From positions 1-5,756 of the forward strand of contig CAJNCV010000022.1 in NCBI GenBank assembly GCA_905221385.1: a stretch of DNA of 5,756 bases, read 5' to 3'. This stretch comes from a bacterium. GTDB taxonomy: Bacteria; Bacillota; Bacilli; Lactobacillales; Streptococcaceae. The notes beneath the pieces are model-generated. The model saw nothing but the letters and a program-made list of their open reading frames with translations, ran no database searches and was not told the origin of the DNA. The position numbers and the translations under genes are program-made. The stretch's first letter is position 1. Every line of letters starts with the position of its first letter. Shown piece by piece: positions 1 through 4,976 of this stretch.

Positions 1-360
1 TTATTCGTCGCATCCATATCCCGGACAATGGAGGAATGGAGACGATCCACACTCTGCTTCAAGCTAGTTAAGGCCTCTACGATTCATTTCTGTATCTGTC
101 AACCAAGTTGTAATCGCATCGGAAATTCCTGCTAACGTTTTATTAAAATCTTCCCGACGAGTCCCTTGAAAATCAGTTGTAGAGTGCTTATTCAAATCAC
201 TCGCAGAAGTCTTGTTTTTACTAACAACATCCATCTGACTCTGGATACAATCATTCGCAGACTCTAAACGCCTTATCTTATCCTCATAAGTACGTATATC
301 CAAACGGATCCAACGAATTTGTGCATGACAATTCGCAATAGCACTATCGTATCGTCCCAT
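1..360 (-). pseudogene. YwqH/DUF5082-like T7SS helper protein, frameshifted and cut by window edge
   Basis: A small, strongly helical protein begins with MGRYDSAIANCH at 360. I chose this ATG because GGCGGAG lies about 7 nt upstream and because the probable promoter -10 box (387-392) lies downstream of the earlier possible start at 396. The product resembles the YwqH-like (DUF5082) WXG100-related helical-hairpin proteins that sit at the head of LXG toxin operons. A WxG-like turn, DFQGTRREDF, lies about residues 62-71. The reading frame stops at 64-66 after 98 residues, but a different frame opens at 83 and runs to the window edge as an amphipathic helix (IVEALTSLKQSVDRLHSS and onward). That is what a YwqH-type C-terminus should look like, so a one- or two-base indel near 84-90 has split the gene. 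Family assignment is by pattern only. Coding by a non-T7SS helical protein is possible but less likely in this context. Confidence 0.65.
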
Positions 361-379
361 ACATAAACTCCGCCACTTT

Positions 380-395
380 TTCTCTAATTGTATCA
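380..395 (-). promoter_or_regulatory. extended -10 promoter for the YwqH-like gene
   Basis: The minus strand reads TGATACAATTAGAG, an extended -10 (TG at 395-394, one base, then TACAAT at 392-387). No good -35 box stands at the usual 16-18 bp spacing, which extended -10 promoters can tolerate. It lies between the reconstructed terminator (430-449 plus 1887-1902) and the ATG at 360, a sensible place for a new transcription unit to start. Confidence 0.45.
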
Positions 396-429
396 AAAAT
401 TCTGATGTTTTACCATAAGGAGAATGAAA

Positions 430-449
430 AATAAAAGCAAGCCAAATGA
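430..449 (-). terminator. 3' half of an intrinsic terminator split by the IS
   Basis: On the minus strand the arm CTTGCTTTTATT (441-430) is followed by a U-rich stretch, TTTCATTC. It pairs with AATAAAAGCGAG at 1902-1891 as 12 bp with a single G-U wobble. With the IS and one ATGA copy removed, the loop is TCATTTGG. Orientation and U-tail fit termination of the leftward toxin-locus transcript. The insertion has separated the two arms by about 1.4 kb, so the hairpin should no longer form. Confidence 0.6.
446..449. repeat. target-site duplication, left copy (ATGA)
   Basis: ATGA directly precedes the left IS end and recurs directly after the right end at 1887-1890. Three to five bp is the normal duplication size for the IS3 family. 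Matching copies indicate a simple insertion not followed by rearrangement at these ends. Confidence 0.75.
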
Positions 450-474
450 TGTACTGACCCCAAAAAGTTAGACA
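450..474. repeat. IS left inverted repeat
   Basis: The 25-bp end starts TGTACTGACCCC and finishes AGTTAGACA. It matches the reverse complement of 1862-1886 with one substitution at the third base and a one-base shift between the CTG and the A-run. It lies just beyond the OrfB stop codon (480-482). Confidence 0.85.
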
Positions 475-479
475 ACTAA

Positions 480-1319
480 TTATTGCAAGGATTTAGTTCT
501 GTACTGCACAGGACTAAGTCCTTTTAGTTTGACCTTAATTCGTTTATTGTTGTAGTAGTCAATATAGTCTACAATAGCTTGTTTCAATTGGTTAAGTGAC
601 TGAAACGACTTCTCATAACCGTAAAACATCTCCGATTTTAAAATACCGAAAAAGGACTCTATCATACCATTGTCTGGGCTGTTACCTTTACGTGACATAG
701 ATGGCTGAATTCCCTTACTCTCTAGGAACCGATGATAAGAATCGTGTTGGTATTGCCAACCTTGGTCACTATGGAGAATGGTATTCTCATAATGTTTCTC
801 TGTGAATGCCTGATTTAACATAGCTTTCACTTGTTCTAAGTTTGGTGAAGTTGAAAGATTATAGGCGATAATTTCGCTATTAAAGCCATCTAAAACTGGT
901 GATAAGTAAAGTTTTTGAGTACTTGCTGGAATGGCAAACTCCGTTACATCTATATAGCACTTTTCCATTGGTTTAGCTGCTTCAAATTTGCGTTGAATGA
1001 GGTTATCTGCTTTCTTACCAATCTCTCCTCGGCAGGAAGAATACTTTCGTTTTCGACGAATTCGAGCCGTTAGACCAAGGACCGTCATCAGACGTTGAAC
1101 TTTCTTATGATTCACTGTAAAACCACGATTTCTTAGTTCAAGAGTAACTCTCCGATAGCCATAATTTCCTTTATGATCATTATAAATGGCCTGAATTTCA
1201 GCTTTAAGATCTTTATCTTTGTCAAGCCCATCTAGTTGCTTCAGCTGATAGTAGTAAGTCGAGCGAGTTAAACATGCTGTTTCAAGAAGTAAATCTAGTC
1301 GAAATCCTCCTGAAACCAT
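480..1319 (-). CDS. IS3-family transposase OrfB (DDE integrase)
   Basis: This 279-residue protein is the catalytic part of an IS3-family transposase, which cuts and joins the IS ends as an OrfAB fusion made by -1 frameshifting. An HTH_21-type region lies at about residues 40-90 (GNYGYRRV near 51-58). The rve integrase core follows, with D124 (in IDVTEF), D185 (in LHSDQGWQY) and E221 (in SPDNGMIESFFG). There are exactly 35 residues between the second D and the E, the DD(35)E signature. The C-terminal YYNNKRIKVKLKGLSPVQY is standard for the family. The ATG at 1319 has no strong ribosome site, and the frame stays open upstream of it, so the natural product is probably the frameshifted fusion. 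All catalytic residues are present and no internal stop is seen. Confidence 0.93.
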   Translation of the reverse strand: MVSGGFRLDLLLETACLTRSTYYYQLKQLDGLDKDKDLKAEIQAIYNDHKGNYGYRRVTLELRNRGFTVNHKKVQRLMTVLGLTARIRRKRKYSSCRGEIGKKADNLIQRKFEAAKPMEKCYIDVTEFAIPASTQKLYLSPVLDGFNSEIIAYNLSTSPNLEQVKAMLNQAFTEKHYENTILHSDQGWQYQHDSYHRFLESKGIQPSMSRKGNSPDNGMIESFFGILKSEMFYGYEKSFQSLNQLKQAIVDYIDYYNNKRIKVKLKGLSPVQYRTKSLQ

Positions 1320-1830
1320 TTCTCTAACTGTCTCTGTCTTTCTCGCTCTAGGGCTTCGTCCCTTTCCTCTAACTCTTTTAACTTTTTAGGTAGGCCACCT
1401 CAGTCCGTAAGCGTTCATTCTCCTCTTGAAGTCGTTCTAATTCTGTCATTTCTTCCCATGTTTTCTTACGTTTACGTCCCATTTTAGCTGGTCTCCCTCT
1501 TGTTTTCTCAACAATAGTATACCTGTTTTTCTTGTATTGTGCCAGCCAATTTGGAAGTAATCCACTACTTGGGAGAGCATAATCCAGAAATACGCTTAGT
1601 TGCGATCGCCCCTCAAGTAGGACTTTATCAATGATTTCTTGTTTTAATTCAGGGGAATAGTAACGATTTTTTCCTTTTTTGACGAATTCTATTCCGTAAC
1701 GATCAATCAATTTAATCATGTACCTAAGATTAGAATTGTTTATCCCAAATTTATTTGAAAGCTTCTCTAAGCTATATCCTTGTTTTCTAAGTTCATAGAT
1801 CTGAACTTTATCATCATAAGTTAATTTCAT
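1295..1830 (-). pseudogene. IS3-family OrfA (helix-turn-helix), probable one-base deletion
   Basis: OrfA starts at the ATG at 1830 ([18 protein letters not shown]) and supplies DNA-end recognition. A first helix-turn-helix lies at residues 5-45 ([20 protein letters not shown]) and a second at about 65-100. [16 protein letters not shown] basic stretch and a leucine-zipper-like [13 protein letters not shown] helix follow. As read, it stops at 1378-1380 after 150 residues. Adding one A to the A5 run just before the stop would continue the frame through [18 protein letters not shown] to a TAG at 1295-1297, giving about 178 residues. That is the length and ending I associate with this family. I infer a slippage deletion. 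The alternative is that ribosomes slip -1 at this A-run and restore the product. A longer reading from 1968 starts outside the IS and is not real. Confidence 0.75.
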
Positions 1831-1840
1831 AATAAAAATA

Positions 1841-1877
1841 CCCCAAAAGTTAGATTTTTTCTGTCTAACTTTTGGGG
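1841..1877 (-). terminator. palindrome inside the IS right end, upstream of orfA
   Basis: CCCCAAAAGTTAGA (1841-1854) and its exact complement (1864-1877) form a 14-bp perfect stem with a 9-base loop. On the minus strand it is followed by TATTTTTATT and then the orfA ATG. It therefore looks like an intrinsic terminator or a start-site mask. The GGGG of its 3' arm is the only purine-rich element near the right distance from the start. Its likely role (inference) is to stop transcription entering from the host operon from expressing transposase. Confidence 0.6.
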
Positions 1878-1886
1878 TGCAGTTCA
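1862..1886. repeat. IS right inverted repeat
   Basis: Read on the minus strand this end starts TGAACTGCACCCC and finishes AGTTAGACA, the partner of 450-474. Its inner part overlaps the distal arm of the 1841-1877 palindrome, so the core end motif occurs three times in the element. Confidence 0.85.
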
Positions 1887-1902
1887 ATGACTCGCTTTTA
1901 TT
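1887..1902 (-). terminator. 5' half of the terminator split by the IS, with ATGA duplication
   Basis: Positions 1887-1890 are the second ATGA target copy. Positions 1902-1891, read on the minus strand, are AATAAAAGCGAG, the promoter-proximal arm whose partner is 441-430. The stop codon of the preceding coding tail (1900-1898) is built into this arm, a common compact arrangement at operon ends. Confidence 0.55.
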
Positions 1903-1990
1903 CACTGATAAGTTTGATACGATAACCATCTCGGCTGGTGAAGTAGTTGTACTCATCCACTCCAACAACCGATTCTGTGAAGCTACTCTG
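1898..1990 (-). pseudogene. unidentified 3' coding tail
   Basis: On the minus strand a frame reads [14 protein letters not shown] and then [15 protein letters not shown], ending in TAA at 1900-1898, exactly where the terminator stem begins. The composition (mixed charged and aromatic residues, no low-complexity run) looks like the end of a real protein, and the stop-terminator arrangement supports this. No start codon with a ribosome site precedes it, and upstream the frame runs into the hairpin at 1999-2021, where it reads Phe/Tyr-rich sequence. It is probably the last 30 or so codons of a gene mostly lost by deletion. I do not recognise the family. Confidence 0.35.
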
Positions 1991-1991
1991 G

Positions 1992-2021
1992 TAAAAATAA
2001 TAGTATAAAAATGATACTATT
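1992..2021 (-). terminator. AT-rich hairpin after the DUF4176 gene
   Basis: On the minus strand AATAGTAT (2021-2014), a 7-base loop and ATACTATT (2006-1999) form a perfect 8-bp stem followed by ATTTTTACC. It overlaps the DUF4176 stop codon. The stem has little GC, so it is a weak or partial terminator at best. Confidence 0.45.
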
Positions 2022-2316
2022 TTGTTCTTCCTTTCACTACCTTTTCCTTGTTTTCTTCTAGCCATTGTAGATAAAGCTCCACAAATCGATCTTCTTCCTC
2101 GTCAGAGTATCCTTTAAATACAATTCGATCCACATCTTCATGATTGAAATAAAATAATTGATCAGGATTTAAACCCATCGGGTAGATAGCTGCTGAGTAA
2201 TCAAATAAAACATCTTGCTTATTTTGATGAATAGTAACTCCCCGATTCAAAATCATCAATTTCTGATTTCCTTCATTGAGATACACAATACTTCCTATAG
2301 GTAAAATTTTTGACAT
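2017..2316 (-). CDS. DUF4176 domain protein, LXG-operon companion
   Basis: This 99-residue soluble protein begins MSKILPIGSIVYLNEGNQK. The ATG at 2316 is preferred over a GTG two codons earlier because AAGGAG (2327-2322) sits 5 nt before the ATG and overlaps the GTG. The LPIGS-x-V-x-L-x-E-G start, the KLMILNRG strand, FDYSAAIYPMGL and the acidic GYSDEEEDRFVELYLQWLEE end are the hallmarks of DUF4176. DUF4176 genes accompany LXG toxin genes in streptococcal T7SSb islands and have been suggested to act as toxin chaperones or export helpers. No enzymatic motif is seen. It lies 18 bases past the decayed immunity gene (stop at 2334), in the same direction, and an AT-rich hairpin overlaps its stop. 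The reading frame is complete, so it may still serve the toxin upstream. Confidence 0.85.
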   Translation of the reverse strand: MSKILPIGSIVYLNEGNQKLMILNRGVTIHQNKQDVLFDYSAAIYPMGLNPDQLFYFNHEDVDRIVFKGYSDEEEDRFVELYLQWLEENKEKVVKGRTK

Positions 2317-2333
2317 ATACACTCCTTCGTAAG

Positions 2334-2521
2334 CTATTTTAATTCCTCAATTCGGTCGAAAATAAGTTGTTGATTATTATAAAATACATCGATTGGAATA
2401 ATCCCCAACAGTATCTCTTAGGTTTCAGAGTGCTAGTATCCATAATATATTTCTGAGAATGCCCATCTATTTCGACTATTTGATAGCAACCAATGTTAGA
2501 ATTTCTAAAATTTATCTCCAT
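2334..2521 (-). pseudogene. DUF443-type immunity gene with internal deletion (cassette 3)
   Basis: The start (ATG at 2521, AGGAG 6 nt upstream at 2532-2528) and the first 41 or so codons are those of the neighbouring immunity proteins: MEINFRNSN, YQIVEIDG, KYIMDTSTLKPKRYCWGLF. After about 2400 the original frame runs into junk and stops at 2339-2341. Another frame, from 2406 down to a TAG at 2336-2334, reads PIDVFYNNQQLIFDRIEELK, matching the end of the paralogue at 2682 (YEKQEIIFEKIEKL). Nearly all of the membrane-spanning middle, about 470 bp against the 650-670 bp paralogues, has been deleted with loss of frame. No functional immunity protein can be made. The first part may still be translated as a 60-residue peptide. 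Confidence 0.85.
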
Positions 2522-2530
2522 CTTTTACTC

Positions 2531-2673
2531 CTACCACCCAAACACTTTCTGAATTGATTTAATACCTGAGTCAATATTGCTTCCTATTTCCTTAACACTT
2601 TTTTCAAGATTGTCGCCCATCTCATTTGCTATGGTTTTAATGCCCAAAAATTAATTATGCTTATAAGCTAAAC
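2531..2673 (-). pseudogene. toxin C-terminal remnant (cassette 3)
   Basis: On the minus strand the sequence reads LAYKHN, a TAA stop (2653-2651), FLGIKTIANEMGDNLEKSV, and onward to KSIQKVFGW with TAG at 2533-2531. This is the last 45 or so residues of the same toxin family as 4977-5756. DNA from 2534 to 2632 differs from 4980-5078 at only about five positions. Everything upstream of this segment is missing, and the remnant begins about 8 bp after the preceding immunity stop (2682), which marks the deletion joint. Its 3' end still carries the ribosome site of the following immunity gene. Confidence 0.9.
2534..2632. repeat. toxin-tail direct repeat, copy 1 of 3
   Basis: A 99-bp block encoding the conserved toxin tail (ANEMGDNLEKS to KVFGW). 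It is repeated directly at 3350-3448 (diverged) and 4980-5078 (about 95 percent identical by eye). All three copies lie just ahead of an immunity gene and could recombine with each other. Confidence 0.85.
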
Positions 2674-2681
2674 AAATCAAC

Positions 2682-3350
2682 TTACAACTTTTCTATTTTT
2701 TCAAAAATAATCTCTTGCTTTTCGTAACTTTCTCGGAGTGGTAACATACCTAAAATCACCGTAAAGAAACCCAAAAACAAAATACTGTTAATGATAAGGA
2801 TAGAGGCTTCTGTCCCATTATCAGTAAAGATATAAAACCCCAAACATCCTATAACCGCAACGAAAAGAATAGGCAGAAGTTTATACAGTTTTAACTGACG
2901 TTGTGGTCTTGCTAGTTTGAAAACTATTTGATACTTCGTTTCTTTACTTGAAAGCTTTTGTTGAAGATTATGACGAACCACAAAAGCAATGAACCTGAAA
3001 GCAAGATAAGCCAGGGCGATAAAGAGGACAAATAAACCTAATTTAAAAGAAATATTATGGCTAATATCATAACTCTTAAAAGCATTCGTAACAATCCCAT
3101 AACAAGCTCCACCTATTGCTACACCTATTCCAATACCAAGAGATTTACTCATAGTTGGAGCTAAGCTCTCAAAACTCATATCTCTTTTATCTAACTTTGA
3201 GCATTTAGCTGTGATTTCACTGGGAAGAGAACCCCAGAAATAAGTTTTAGGACTAATGCTAGTCATATCCAAAAGATATTTTTCGCCTTTAAATTCTACA
3301 ATTTTATGAAAAGTTTTATTCGTTTCTTTAAATTTTAATTCCACGTTCAC
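2682..3350 (-). CDS. DUF443-like multi-span membrane protein, probable immunity (cassette 2)
   Basis: An intact integral membrane protein of about 222 residues. It has a short cytosolic N-terminal domain (ELKFKETNKTFHKIVEFKG, KYLLDMTSISPKTYFWG) and hydrophobic segments at about residues 70-91, 102-125, 156-175 and 182-202, with a basic loop between the second and third. Length, layout and occurrence in consecutive paralogues fit the 'tandem five-TM' DUF443 family. Staphylococcal members (TsaI) neutralise the membrane-depolarising T7SS toxin TspA. I start at the GTG at 3350, which overlaps the toxin TGA as GTGA. GTG codons at 3353 and 3344 are alternatives, and the one at 3344 aligns best with MEINF of the cassette-3 paralogue. 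The GGGTGG at the toxin end probably serves as ribosome site. Its role as immunity to the adjacent toxin tip is inferred from position and paralogy. Confidence 0.8.
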   Translation of the reverse strand: MNVELKFKETNKTFHKIVEFKGEKYLLDMTSISPKTYFWGSLPSEITAKCSKLDKRDMSFESLAPTMSKSLGIGIGVAIGGACYGIVTNAFKSYDISHNISFKLGLFVLFIALAYLAFRFIAFVVRHNLQQKLSSKETKYQIVFKLARPQRQLKLYKLLPILFVAVIGCLGFYIFTDNGTEASILIINSILFLGFFTVILGMLPLRESYEKQEIIFEKIEKL

Positions 3351-3448
3351 CACCCAAGCACTTTCTGAATCGATTTAATACCTGAATCAAAGGCTTTGCC
3401 AACATCTGATATACTTTTATTAAGATTATCACCCATTTCGTTTGCTAT
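3350..3448. repeat. toxin-tail direct repeat, copy 2 of 3
   Basis: The same tail-coding block as 2534-2632 and 4980-5078 but more diverged (for example IQKVLGW and NKSISDVGKAFDS). The terminal 30 or so bases remain almost identical to the other copies. Confidence 0.75.
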
Positions 3449-3635
3449 ATCTTTGATTCCTAAAAAGTTGTTGTAAGCATATCCAACTACATAACCGACA
3501 GCTACACCCGCTGCAATAGTCCACCCGACAGGAGTTGTTCCAAGTGCTATAGATGCAGCAAAAGCCATGGCAGACTCTGTACCAATTGCTGTAGCCGCTG
3601 CAATCGCCCCAGCTTGTAAACTAGCCACTCCTAAT

Positions 3636-3688
3636 GCTGTCACTGTCGTCGTTACTGCAGTATGTGTAAAGGCACGTCCGGCATTCTC
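3636..3688. repeat. 53-bp near-identical tract, copy in cassette 2
   Basis: Matches 5269-5321 with a single mismatch, including third codon positions. It encodes ENAGRAFTHTAVTT and neighbouring residues. The surrounding sequence is far less alike, so this is a conserved recombination-prone island within diverged genes. Confidence 0.9.
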
Positions 3689-4325
3689 ATTTTGTAGGTT
3701 GTTCAAAAAATCAATCCCCATAAATACCGAACTAATCCCTGAAATGCCAACAGATGAGTTGGTTCCTGGTACAGGGATATTAATTTCTGAAATCGTGAAT
3801 TGCTTAAGTAGATTCGTAGCATTTGCTTTGAATATAGCATCCTTATATCCTTTACTCTCCCCAGAGTAGGTAATATTTATATTACCAAACTTATCAGTAG
3901 TAATAAAATACTTAAGGTACTCTGATAGTTTAGGATTCGTTGCACTTAACTTAGAAATTGTATCTTTAGCAATTTCTTCCAGAGATGTATCTCGGATAAG
4001 TTCAAAGAACTCACTTAAATCGTTACTAGTTATATCACCATTAACTTTACTCTCGACATATTTTCGTACAGCATCTTTAACATTCTCTGGCAACTCTTTA
4101 CCTGGATAACGTTTTTATAGGCTCTAATTCTCGCTACATAAGCACCAATCAGTTTCTTATCATTCTAATTTTTAATCTTCTTATAATGTCCTTTAAGTTC
4201 AACTTTATTTTCTCAATAACCTTCTAGATTTTGTGCGCATACCAGAATATACATATCGTCCTCAGAAGAAAGCACCGCTAAAAATTATAAGATTAAAAAG
4301 TGTCGTTTCAACCGGAACTGAGAAC

Positions 4326-4976
4326 TTAAAGTCCCTCTATTTCAACTGGTATTAATTCCTTGTTCCTACATGAAGAAATAATTGTCGGCATTCTAGCTAT
4401 AAAAAAGAAAAATGTTGATATCAATCCATTTATAACTAAAACTGCTCCTTCGGAACCATTACTAATACCCATAAAAAAGCCCAAACAAATAATATTTAAT
4501 AAAAAGCCAAACAATAATACTGGATTTCTTTTACCATTTGGTTTAAACTTGACTCTATAACGTTTGCTATTCTTTGGTATTCTTGATAATGCGTTACGTC
4601 GAGAAGTTTTTTCATAATAAACAGCTCCTAAGTATGCAAGGAGCATAGACAAGACAAATAGTATACTCTTTATAAATATCTGCTGACTCAATCCCTTACT
4701 AATAAAAGCTGAATTCATAGCTCTATATAGTAGAGCTACAAATGGTTGTACCATAATAGATATAGTAGTTGTCCCTATCTTTGTTTTAGACTTAATTTCA
4801 AAACTATCATCAGAGGGAGTTAACTCAATCATATCAAGAGTGATTAAGTTAGGAAGCAGTCCGAGAAAATAGCGTTTCCCTTTCATTGAACCTAAGTCCA
4901 TAATATATTTTTTATTTTCTATTTCTACAATACTATACGCCATCGTATTAGCATTCTTGAACTTTAAATGAATCAT
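4326..4976 (-). CDS. DUF443-like multi-span membrane protein, probable immunity (cassette 1)
   Basis: An intact 216-residue membrane protein. Its N-terminal domain (MIHLKFKNAN, YSIVEIENKKYIMDLGSMKGKRYFLG) aligns with the two paralogues downstream. Hydrophobic segments follow at about residues 69-91, 100-121, 152-172 and 177-196, with a basic stretch (RRNALSRIPKNSKRYRVKFK) between the second and third pairs. The ATG at 4976 follows the toxin stop with no gap (TAAATG), and GGGTGG at the toxin 3' end is the likely ribosome site, so translation should be coupled. Size, topology and clustering suggest the DUF443 'tandem five-TM' family, which includes TsaI immunity proteins against TspA in staphylococci. 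I infer that it sits in the producer membrane and blocks pore formation by the toxin it follows. The similarity is by pattern, not by a search. Confidence 0.8.
   Translation of the reverse strand: MIHLKFKNANTMAYSIVEIENKKYIMDLGSMKGKRYFLGLLPNLITLDMIELTPSDDSFEIKSKTKIGTTTISIMVQPFVALLYRAMNSAFISKGLSQQIFIKSILFVLSMLLAYLGAVYYEKTSRRNALSRIPKNSKRYRVKFKPNGKRNPVLLFGFLLNIICLGFFMGISNGSEGAVLVINGLISTFFFFIARMPTIISSCRNKELIPVEIEGL

Larger units (their letters stand above)
450..1886 (-). mobile_element. IS3-family insertion sequence (IS150 group, IS861-like), 1437 bp
   Basis: The element is bounded by 25-bp imperfect inverted repeats (450-474 and 1862-1886) that begin TGTACTG and TGAACTG and share CCCCAAAA and AGTTAGACA. 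A 4-bp ATGA duplication flanks it. Inside are two consecutive minus-strand genes, a helix-turn-helix OrfA and a DDE integrase OrfB, in the -1 phase relation typical of IS3 elements. Length and organisation match the IS150 group. The protein style is that of IS861-like elements of streptococci, but the exact name needs an ISfinder comparison. The ends and OrfB look intact, whereas OrfA carries an apparent one-base deletion, so the copy may be inactive or may need transposase from another copy. Confidence 0.9.
3347..4284 (-). pseudogene. glycine-zipper toxin C-terminus with decayed upstream part (cassette 2)
   Basis: From 4093 to 3347 an open frame of 248 residues encodes a variable helical front (1-95), a conserved block (INIPVPGTN, GISGISSVFMG, ENAGRAFTHTAVTT at about 105-149), an Ala/Gly-rich hydrophobic region (about 150-205) with GVAVGYVVG (G196, G200, G204), and the tail NEMGDNLNKS to KVLGW. 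It parallels 4977-5756 closely. The only initiator at 4093 is a TTG without convincing ribosome site. Upstream the coding sequence continues in decayed form: MYILVCAQNLEGY, TGA (4215-4213), ENKVELKGHYKKIKN, TAG (4167-4165), then DKKLIGAYVARIRAY. A lost A in the A5 run at 4116-4112 separates this from KRYPGKELPEN. So it is an orphan tip whose LXG delivery part is gone. Whether any product is made is unclear. Confidence 0.8.

Noticed and set aside
361..396. Longer start for the YwqH-like gene at 396
   Set aside because: The extended -10 at 387-392 would place it upstream of the transcript start, and the GGCGGAG site serves the ATG at 360.
1831..1968. N-terminal extension of orfA from 1968
   Set aside because: It crosses the IS right end (1886) into host DNA, so it cannot be part of the element's gene, and the family N-terminus begins at MKLTYDD (1830).
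3567..3869. Plus-strand open frame of 100 codons
   Set aside because: It lies wholly antisense to the conserved toxin block, has no ribosome site or family resemblance, and its openness follows from the Ala/Gly-rich coding on the other strand.
4091..4093. TTG at 4093 as a real start of a free-standing toxin gene
   Set aside because: There is no good ribosome site, and coherent homologous-looking coding continues upstream once a single A is restored, so the open frame is a fragment.
4360..4560. Plus-strand open frame of 66 codons
   Set aside because: Antisense to the membrane protein gene 4326-4976, with no supporting signals; its Ile/Lys/Pro-rich content is a by-product of the opposite coding.
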